Positions 55,958 through 64,000 of a DNA stretch of 64,000 bases are shown here, in pieces. Origin of the DNA: Xanthostigma xanthostigma (lineage: Eukaryota; Arthropoda; Insecta; Raphidioptera; Raphidiidae); the NCBI GenBank assembly GCA_963575645.1, contig OY754466.1, positions 8,410,001 to 8,474,000 on the forward strand, in the 5' to 3' direction. Position numbers and translations under genes: made by a program. Within the stretch, counting starts at the first letter, position 1. Each line of letters opens with the position of its first letter. Under the pieces are notes generated by a model that was not told where the DNA came from, made no database searches, and saw only the letters and a program-made list of their open reading frames with translations.

Positions 55958-56698
55958 CTAGCGGTCACGTTCGGTTTCACCCGGGTGCAATAGAACGAAT
56001 GGGGAAGGGAGGGACATGAGTACGCATATTCATCTTAGTTTACCGAAATGAATGTTGTGTCCAAATTTCATGATGATCGGAGTTTTTGTCGATAAAAAGC
56101 AGTATTTATACTTTTTTTAGTAATTAATTTATTTTAAATCAATAATTACTGTAATTATTAAAATATAATAAATATTTAATTGAAAATACTGTAGCATAAT
56201 TATTTTTATATATAGGTACCTATATAGTTATAACAGTTTTCAAATGAGCTATTATAATTAGATTTATTTAATTTTAATTAGTCGTAAATGAAATTAAAAT
56301 AAATTTAAATGTAAGCCTTAGAAGAAAGCAATGTGGAAAATAAAAATACATTCGCCCAACGTGGGGCTCGAACCCTTGACCCTGATATTAACAGTCGCAT
56401 GCTCTACCGACTGACCTAGCCGGGCTTGTGAATGTACGACCGAATATTAATATATTATGTAGTTACGGAATTTCACCTGAATAGAAGCTATTTTTGAGAT
56501 ACATTTTGCAAAATTTTTCATTGATGCTCCGCTCGTATTGGTCGTAGCGTGATATTATAAGTATAGTCTATAGCCTTCCTCGATAAAATATGGGCTATCC
56601 AACAAAAAAAAATTTTCAATTCGAACCAGTAGTTCCTGAGATTTGCGCGTTCAACCAAATATACAAACAAACTCTTCAGCTTTATATATTAATATAGA
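55958..56698 (-). mobile_element. Non-autonomous Helitron with tRNA-Lys-like SINE
   Basis: CTAG at 55958-55961 ends the minus-strand element; the 5' end is TCTATATTAATATATAAAGC (after A). Same layout as 24114-25001. Confidence 0.75.
56353..56425 (-). pseudogene. tRNA-Lys-like SINE head, 73 nt
   Basis: Minus strand: GCCCGGCTAGGTCAGTCGGT, AGAGCATGCGACTGTTAATA, then GGGTTCGAGCCCCACGTTGG and GCG. Length, acceptor arm and A and B boxes follow tRNA-Lys. The anticodon would be GUU and the anticodon stem mispairs, so it is a pseudogene. This is the best-preserved of the three heads. Confidence 0.75.
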
Positions 56699-56978
56699 TT
56701 ATATTGAACACAAGTGTAATCTCAGCAAACACAAAGCAGTAGCGTATTACAATTTGAAGAGTAAATCAAATTGTAAAACTAATAAAAGCTTGGTTTAAAA
56801 CATTTTTTTTTCGTTTATATATTTTTAAGTTTTCAGTGTGCTTTATTAAAAGTGCGTTTTGCACCCGGACGAAAGCCGGACCGGTCAGTTAGCTATTAAT
56901 ATATTGTATTGTTATCGAAACTACATACGTATGCAAAATTTCAGCTCAATCGGATAACGGGAGGTGGGTCAAATTTAA

Positions 56979-57589
56979 TAAATAAAATTATCGACCAATT
57001 TTTCAGACAAAAATTATATAAAATTAATACATTAACGTTATATTATTAAAATCTTTGATTAACGTCTGAATAGAACTCTTCAAGTAAATAAAATTGTCGA
57101 CCAATTTTTCTCAGACCAAACGATATATTGACAAAAAATGATAAAATTACAAATCAATATAACACAAGATGACGTTCCGATCCGGATTTGGATCTTCTTC
57201 AGAAATATCTAAAAAATATAAAAATTAATTAGTACTAAATAATAGATTTCATGCAGGATTGAAACTTTGAATGATTCAAAAATAATGAAAAATTAATAAC
57301 AAACAAAATTTGGTCGACAATTTTATTTACTTGAAGTTATATTATTAAAGTTATTATTTTTTCAATATTTGATAATTAAAAACTCTAACAGAATTTTTTG
57401 CAAAAACCAGTTAGAAACTAATTAGTAATTAATTTTAATATTTTTTAGAACAGTTCTGAAGAAGATCCAAATCCGGACCGAAACGTTAATGTATTAATAT
57501 TATATATTTCTTGTTACTATATTTGTCTGAAAAATTGGTCGATAATTTTATTTATTGAAGAGTTCTAATCAGACGTTAATCAACGATTT
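56979..57589. mobile_element. Family A composite copy with 12-13 bp target duplication
   Basis: GGGTCAAATTTAA is at 56966-56978 and 57590-57602. Inside, family A ends occur more than once (a second CTTTGATTAACGTCTGAATA at about 57053), so one copy may have inserted in or joined another. Motifs: plus 57456-57493 intact; minus about 57172-57211 degenerate. Confidence 0.8.
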
Positions 57590-58010
57590 GGGTCAAATTT
57601 AACTTGCAAGATTCGATTTCAGACAGACATCGGGACAGGTTAATAAAAGCTTGTAAAAAACTCACGTATAGGTAAAATATAAAACTTTTTTTGTATCTAT
57701 AATATATACACAGAAATTATTCACTGTTACCACTTTCGATGAACACTCTGTATGTAGCTAATAATTTGAGATTGGAGTAAAAACATCTCCCTCTCTTATT
57801 TAATGACGGCCAAATGTATTTAACCAAGTGTCGTTAAAGCGATTCAGTTTCATGTTCTTTTGACGAACTGTAATGTTATTACGTAAGGAAGTTGTGTGAC
57901 TGGTTCACAAAATCATAATACAGTCGAGACTCGTGTATGTTTGACTGCTTCTTTATCTTTATCTCGTGGCAGTCATAGATCAATCAGAAAAAAACGAGTG
58001 TGCTTTAGAC

Positions 58011-58540
58011 TGAAGTAAAACTTCTTCCTGCCATAATTTGTTATTATTCACCCGAAAATTCACAAAATATGAACTTTAAAACGATTTTACAATTTTATTC
58101 ACTTTAAACGTAGAATATTTAATGTATTAAACAAAATATTAGTTTATAAAATTGTTCAAGAACGAAATGAACAGTCTAATGTAAGAAGAAAGAAATATAA
58201 TCATAAATATAATGAAAACAAAAGTAATGCATTGCAATTACTTAGCTCTCGTTGGATTTTAATATTATTTAAGTAGGTCTACAAAACTTTTTTCTGTCAC
58301 CCGATACCGCCACTGGCAAGTAAAGTATGTGTCATTCTAATGTTATTTCTGCTTATATTTTCGGCCACCAGATGGCGCCACTAAGCCAGTGAAGTATTTG
58401 TCATCCTGTTTCTATCTTCACTAACTTATATCTCCCTCTCAACTTTCGTTCGCCTCGCCCGATCACACTTCCGTAAATCTCTCGTCAGACATTCACCAGC
58501 TTACTCTCCAAGTCAAGCGTGCGTAAAGAAGTTTTACTTT
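58011..58540 (-). mobile_element. Family D MITE copy, longer variant
   Basis: TGAAGTAAAACTTCTTCCTG to GCGTAAAGAAGTTTTACTTT. It matches 9506-9896 in reverse with an extra 100-150 bp in the middle. Confidence 0.7.
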
Positions 58541-59008
58541 AAAAAACGTTTATTTTTCCGAAAAAAAGGTCGTTTTTGGCTTTCGCGACACCGCAGAGTG
58601 CGCTAATTGCGCGACCTAAAAGTGGACCGCGACGTATCGAGATGTGAACGACGCCTCACGCCGAGACGCCGCACCACGGGCAAAGGATTAGGCTGGGGGA
58701 CGTTGATCGCGAAGTGACGACGTGGGACACGCAACCCGCATACAGATTGTGCGCCGGACGGTCCATAACATGCACGGTCAACTCTCTAAAAGCTTTTGGA
58801 CTGCTTTATGATCGACCGAGTCGGTTCGTCTCATATATATCGTATAAAGCGCTGTATGGCGCGTTTTGTTGCGAAAGTGTAATCAATAGAGATGCGCCGA
58901 GTACTCGTTTCAACTCGGCGATAAGACGATATTTTTTAGTACTCGTACTCGGCCGAAAAACTAGGTTAAACTAACGGGTATTCGTCTAAAATATTGTAAT
59001 ATAAAAAA
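58541..59008. other. GC-rich non-repetitive stretch
   Basis: About 58570-58800 is CpG-rich and unique in the window. The frame at 58714-58974 shows no known domain. It could be a promoter region; no proof. Confidence 0.3.
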
Positions 59009-59603
59009 CTAGTGTGACCTGTGCGAATTATTCGCACTAAATAAGTATAATAATTATCACTTTACAAAATTATTTTTTAAATATGATTGCAGGTATTCAA
59101 TTCGTTTCTAATTTTGTACACTGCTTATAAAGTTCTTCTTTTTGTTGTATTACAATTTGAAGCTCAGATGACAGATCGAAGAAATATTTTACTAAAATTG
59201 TCATATAGAGGCGCAAGTAGCAAAAGCGTTGAGCTAAGCCGTCAGATGGCATCATGCAGCATTGCTGTGACGTTGTTCAGCGTTGCTCGCTGTTTCAAAT
59301 TTAAAGCCATCAAATGGCAGTATGCAGTATTGTGTCTGCTGTATTACAATATGAAGGTCAGATGACAGATCGAAGTGTTGACGTTGTTTCAAAATTAAAG
59401 CCGTCAGATGGCAGACGTTGTTCAGCGTTGCTGTATTTTAATTAATTTACAAAAACAAAAGCAATAATAAATTTTTTAGTTGTCGATGTCAGTAGAGCAA
59501 GCAATTATCTGTAAAATGATATATAATTTATGTGGAGTAATTGTGAGGTTTTTTCTAAAAAGGGAGGCAAACATCTTCAACCTTAGCGTATTAATATATA
59601 TGA
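59009..59603 (-). mobile_element. Second Helitron-like family, copy 2
   Basis: CTAG at 59009-59012 (minus 3' end) next to the GTGCGAATAATTCGCAC hairpin; matches 41274-41854 until about 59603. A separate Helitron 3' end (plus, CCGCTAGT) lies at about 59810-59838. Confidence 0.65.
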
Positions 59604-59839
59604 TGAGTTTGTCTCACGGTTCTTCTGTCGGAGTCGGATCTTTGAACCGGTTCAGAACTGAGTTATCCAACCCTACTGCGAAGCTATTTTGACCGACATA
59701 ATAATAATAATAATAATAATATTTCTTTATTCAATATTGCCAGTACAGCGTAGATTGCGTCATAAAAAAAATCAATCAATCCTTATCGAATTAAACACGT
59801 TATGTACAAATCCGGGTGAATCCGAACCGGACCGCTAGT

Positions 59840-60290
59840 ATTATTGTATTTACGCATCCAGATCCGGGCGGGAGAGGGGGTGTTTCACAAATGTAAGCAC
59901 GCTAAAATAAATTGGGATGTCGAGACGACAAGTACTGAGAACAGAGTAGTCCGGATTGAAAATAATAACAATAAGAGATTTGCGAGCGTGTGTGCTGTGT
60001 TTTCAAGGACACTTGAATTAGTTTCGTGTTCGGGTGTGTTTTGTTATTTAAATGTAACCGAACATGAATTGGTATTCGGACGGCGCTCGATGGGATCTAG
60101 ATAGCTGGAACATTAGACAGGCCATCAATGCCGGACACGTGCAGCGCCACCTGATATCGACTAGCGCCCCGCGGTGGAGGGGAATACCCGATCTGAACAA
60201 TGTGCACACAGTAGTCCAAGCTCGGATCTTTAGAAAATCGACGAGATTTTATTATTGAATAAGGAGCGGCCAATTCAATTTTTTGAAGTA
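59840..60290 (+). other. Unique stretch with an unassigned open frame
   Basis: The frame at 60064-60258 starts MNWYSDGARWDLDSWNIRQA. The region is GC-richer and not repeated in the window, but no domain is recognised and I see no strong splice donor after the ATG, so I do not call it a gene. Confidence 0.25.
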
Positions 60291-60574
60291 AAACTTCTTT
60301 AGGCACGCTTGACTTGGGGAGTAAGCTGGTAAATGCCTGACGAAAGCGTTTACGGAAGTGCATCATCGGACAAGACGAACGGTGCGTGATCGTTCGAGGC
60401 GAACGGTAGTTGAGAGAGATATATAAGTTAGTGAAGATAGTAAGAGAGAGAGTTACGTTTTGTATATTGGAAGTTGAGAGGGAGATATAAGTTAGTGAGT
60501 GCGACAAAGACGGAGCATTAATCGAAATTCTTTTTTCTTTTGGAAAACTATTTGACGTTTAAAATGAAAACAAT

Positions 60575-60835
60575 TGTTTTTGACGTGATAACGTCTTATA
60601 AATTGATGAAACACCAGCTGCACGCACGAAAAAGTGTAACGTTCCGAAAAGTGACACGTTCCGCCTGACCCTGTGCGTGCAAGCGAGAGCGCAGTATAAG
60701 CGATAGAGAAGCACGATCGGCCCAAGTTTGACAGCTACTAAAATGTAGGTTATGTATTATTAAATATGATATTCGAGCGGAATACGTTATCACGTAAAAC
60801 TATCGTCCGTAAACCGACTTTACAGACAACCAATT
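60575..60835 (-). mobile_element. Family P copy with empty site at 41148-41265
   Basis: TTGACGTGATAACGTCTTAT to TACAGACAACCAA. The flanks AACTATTTGACGTTTAAAAT and TTTGTATCAAAAATA are joined without it at about 41150-41210. Confidence 0.75.
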
Positions 60836-60937
60836 TTTGTATCAAAAATATGTTTCATCGAATTTTGCTGCATTTTGTAACGGGAAATAATGTAGGTTAG
60901 TTAATAAATCCTTTTAAATGTATTATAAGTCAGCATT

Positions 60938-61972
60938 GTCTGCCTTGCAATTTTTTGTTGCATATCTGACAGACCTCTCCCTAAATTAATAAATGTTCAA
61001 TATGAAGTCAGGGCAAATAATAATAATAATAAATTTATTCCCTCAAATATCTTGACAAAACAAAAACAAATTATAAATCTTAAATTATGGAATTTTCCTA
61101 CCCAACTTGACTTAAGTCAGTGCTAGGGTAGGAGTGATTAATTGAAAAACAAAAATAATCGTAAAACAGTGTGTGATTGATAGTTTTCGATATAAAAAAA
61201 TGGATAAAAGAAAATTTAAGTGGTTTGCGATCGATTATCTGTTAATTTCAAAAATAAAATTTTAGTAGTCTCCGGTAGACTTTTATGCGGTGAGGGCTTG
61301 GACTATCAGCTTTCTTTGCTGATTTAAGAAACGTTCCAGGCAGGACGTTTCGAAATTTGTTTTTTATACAGGTGATTGATTATTGTCTTTTGAGCAGTTC
61401 GATTAAACGTTGGAATTTAAGAGAGCTGGCGACCCCTGTTTATGCAACTCAAAATAACGACCTTTCCAAAAACGCCGAAAAATTATTGGCGTTGTTTCAG
61501 AAAAGTGCTAAGCTGCTAAAGTTTTATTAAAATCGAACGGCCAGTGCAGGATTTAAAATTTATGAAAACAGTTTATATAGATTTTTACTTACGCTATTCG
61601 CTATGTGTAACATCAAAGTCGCGACATCTAGCGCCATTGACCGGCGAACCCACTTCCACTTTTATACATTATGTCAAATGGGACAACTAGTAAAAAGTGA
61701 ATTAATATTAATGTGCAACATCAAAGTTTCAAACCAAATTTGAAAAAAGAAAAGCTGCAATTTATAAAAATAGTTCAGTAATATTAGCTAACATCACTAT
61801 TTTTTATGTATTATTACAATTAATAATGCAGCATTTACGAATTGTCTTTTTTTATCTTTGATTTTGTATCAGTACATGTGCCGTAAAAATTCCAGCTTTC
61901 GCCGCTAAGCGCGCACGGTCGTTCAGCGTCTCCCTTCCACGCAGCTGCACGTAGCGAATATAAACGAGTTCA
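60938..61972. other. Non-coding stretch with a LINE-type tail
   Basis: (AAT)n at about 61017-61032 followed by AAATTTATTCCCTC looks like the 3' end of a minus-strand LINE or SINE. No gene. Confidence 0.4.
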
Positions 61973-61980
61973 CTCTAACC

Positions 61981-62272
61981 CAGGGGTGGGCAAGTCTTTT
62001 GATCGTCGGGCCACATTGCGGATGAAAATTTGACCGTGGTCCAAATAATTTCTTTTTTTTTAATTTTTAGTACTTATAGTTTTTTTGAAACAACAATTTC
62101 ATGTTTTTAAACACCATTTACTATTTTTCTAACATTCTTTTTATGCGTCAATTTATATTGGCAGGCAATAATATTTTTGCTTTTAATAATCACTTATAAA
62201 ATGCTTCGCGGGCCGGAGAAAATTCTACTGCGGGCCGGATCCGGTCCGCGGGCCGCCATTTGCCCAGGCCTG
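61981..62272. mobile_element. hAT MITE with perfect 8-bp target duplication
   Basis: CTCTAACC at 61973-61980 and 62273-62280. The ends CAGGGGTGGGCAAGTC and ATTTGCCCAGGCCTG, with CGGGCC inside each, are hAT-like. 292 bp, non-coding. Confidence 0.9.
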
Positions 62273-62572
62273 CTCTAACCTCTACAAGAATGTAATGGGG
62301 GAAAGGAGTTGAACCCTGGTGTTGAAATTTGGCACTAACGGTATTAAACACATTTTTTTCAGTCGATAGCACGGTTACCAATTTTGAGAATATACTCTGT
62401 GCTTAAAAAATCAACAGACACTTTTTTTTAATTTGATGGTTTTGGTTATAATAATAATATACTACTTCCAATCTGATTTAGAGGCCATGATACTCATTTT
62501 TACACAGGTAGGCTTACGTTTATTGTCGACGTCTGTACCGAAAAAAAAATTACGACTCACACAAAACACTTA

Positions 62573-62996
62573 TGCTGGGTTGCAGAAAGGATTGTCAAAA
62601 AATTTGATTTGACAATGACCTTAGATTGTGATCATATGATTACAGTTTCCATACATCAGGAGCAGTCTAATGTCGTAATCAAACTCCCTGTCATCCAGGA
62701 CATTAGATGGTACTCGCACAAAAACAAATGATTGTTCAACATAGAAAAATATCGCTTTCCAAGCTGAATTTTGATCAAAATGCGTAAAAAAAAAGTTGTT
62801 TCGAAGTGGAAACTGTACAAAAAATGATGCTAAATACATGTATACACATTTTAAGAAAAATATCGTTTCAATAGATCAATTATTTTTCGAGTAGGACCGA
62901 TTTGAAACTCTACAATGCTTTTCATATGAAGAGATATGTACAATCTAAGGTCATTGTCAAATCAGTTTTTTTGACAATCCTTTCTGCAACCCAGCA
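62573..62996. mobile_element. PIF/Harbinger-type MITE, TTA target duplication
   Basis: TTA at 62570-62572 and 62997-62999. The TIRs start TGCTGGGTTGCAGAAAGGAT and run about 55 bp through GACAATGACCTTAGATTGT. A 3-bp TTA duplication is characteristic of PIF/Harbinger. Confidence 0.8.
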
Positions 62997-62999
62997 TTA

Positions 63000-64000
63000 A
63001 GCTCTTCGTATGCCGCCATACTTGTTTGTGTTGACTGTCGGCTGTCACACACTTGTGACGTCACAAGTGCAAAACAACCTTTCTGACTCTCAGTACGTAC
63101 GTTGAGGCCATTGAGGACCGTTTGCGCGCGTCTCGATCGTCAACTGTCGACAGTTTCAATTAAGCTTCGTGTTGATTGCTCTCTAATTAAGTGTGGTAAT
63201 TAACGGTTGGGATCCTCCGGCGTTACATCGTGCAGGCCGCCACCGCCCCCAGTCGCGTTCCGTCTCTCGCCCCTTCCTCCGGTCCTTTAACACTCGCCGT
63301 TTTGAACTGTAAAGCGTGGCCGTTGGCGATCTAACACTGTTGACGACGATTTCGGGGGTAACGTGTACGGCTTAAATCCGCATACTCGTAGAAACGATGA
63401 TCGGATCTATTCCGATTCATTTGCTTTTATCTGTATATGAATGGACCAGTAGTTTTTTTTGTATGGGTATTTCCTCCTAGACCGCTGGACCGATTTCGAC
63501 GAACGAGGTGCCGTTTGAAAGGGGTCGACGTACAGATGTGCAATAGGATGTCAGAATTGCGAAAAGTGAATTTTAAGGATTGAAAATTGATGGTCAAAAA
63601 TTTTGATATATTATGAACAGGCTTTCTGAAAAAATTAATAACGCCTTCTTACAAAATTGAAAAATTTTTGAAAAATAAATTCGCTCTGTTTCGTTTGATA
63701 TTATGCATACTCATAAAAAAGTCATTCTGAATCGATTCCGACCATCCGCATACCTGTATCTCTTATAGTTTTGGAGATTTAGTCGTTTTAAGCTGTTTAT
63801 GTTTTTTTACATTTTAAACCGACATATCTTCGAAACTAATAAAGATACGAATTTGCGCTCAGCGTACGTTTTTCTATAAGGTCCGTTAATATTAAGCAAG
63901 TCTGAGATGGTCTTACATTTTTCCAAAAATCGTAATTCTTCATGTTTTCATGCGTTTTGCAAATGTGCAACTTTTTAAGACACTAAGCCGTTTTTGGCCT
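63000..64000. other. Non-coding end of window, GC-rich block
   Basis: About 63060-63370 is unusually GC- and CpG-rich for this window and unique; the rest is AT-rich. No gene recognised. Confidence 0.35.

Larger units (their letters stand above)
17113..64000 (+). other. Presumed dystrophin intron (equivalent of human intron 55), continues beyond window
   Basis: No further dystrophin exon could be recognised after 17112; the next expected one is the equivalent of human exon 56. The whole interval therefore appears to be one intron of at least 46.9 kb, filled with nested mobile elements. A short or diverged exon could have been missed. Confidence 0.6.

Noticed and set aside
60064..60258. 65-codon open frame as an alternative dystrophin first exon
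   Set aside because: The sequence is unique and GC-rich, but no domain, no strong donor after the ATG and no resemblance to known short dystrophin starts could be shown.
60097..60507. 136-codon minus-strand frame as a gene
   Set aside because: Half of it runs through a family D repeat and the rest is antisense to another frame; no recognisable domain.

Overview
The window looks like animal nuclear DNA, most likely from an insect: it is AT-rich, nearly all non-coding, and full of arthropod-type mobile elements (Ty3/gypsy, jockey/CR1-like LINEs, tRNA-derived SINEs, Helitrons, hAT, pogo, mariner, Harbinger and TTAA-site MITEs). No bacterial-type operons, rRNA or CRISPR are seen. The species cannot be settled from the sequence alone.

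The only host gene recognised is dystrophin (Dys/DMD) on the + strand. Three consecutive coding exons lie at 14370-14581, 15846-16000 and 16905-17112. They encode part of the spectrin-repeat rod, joined by clean AG/GT splice sites in compatible phases. They correspond to human DMD exons 53, 54 and 55: two lengths are identical (212 and 155 bp), the third is 208 against 190 bp, and all phases match. The neighbouring exons (human 52 and 56 equivalents) were not found, so 1-14369 is probably intron and 17113-64000 (about 46.9 kb) is probably one giant intron. In human the corresponding intron 55 carries the Dp116 promoter.

Layout. 1-2663: 3' part of a Ty3/gypsy element with an open pol frame. 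2700-14300: MITEs, a Helitron carrying a tRNA-Lys-like SINE, a LINE 3' end and several copies of an inverted-repeat family ('family A'). 14370-17112: dystrophin exons with a Helitron and a foldback MITE in the introns. 17600-20230: nested TTAA and hAT elements and an 82-bp minisatellite. 20400-31780: Helitrons, TTAA foldback elements and a TTAA-in-TTAA nest. 32600-39950: a pogo-type array, a dimeric tRNA SINE, a Ginger2-like element and a Harbinger transposase fragment. 41000-47660: Helitrons, a nested MITE stack, an hAT element, a deleted mariner and a complete family A copy. 48000-54900: two tRNA-Leu-like/palindrome elements, a 168-bp array, SINEs, a LINE remnant and a Tigger-like element. 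55000-64000: MITEs, Helitrons and two MITEs with clean target duplications.

The most unusual signals are (i) family A, whose copies carry a hammerhead-like motif, inverted arms and 12-13 bp target duplications, resembling a non-autonomous Penelope-like or retrozyme-like retroelement; (ii) two long palindromes next to a tRNA-Leu-like unit whose central loops are inverted relative to each other; and (iii) several pairs of filled and empty insertion sites inside this one window, which fix element boundaries without outside data.
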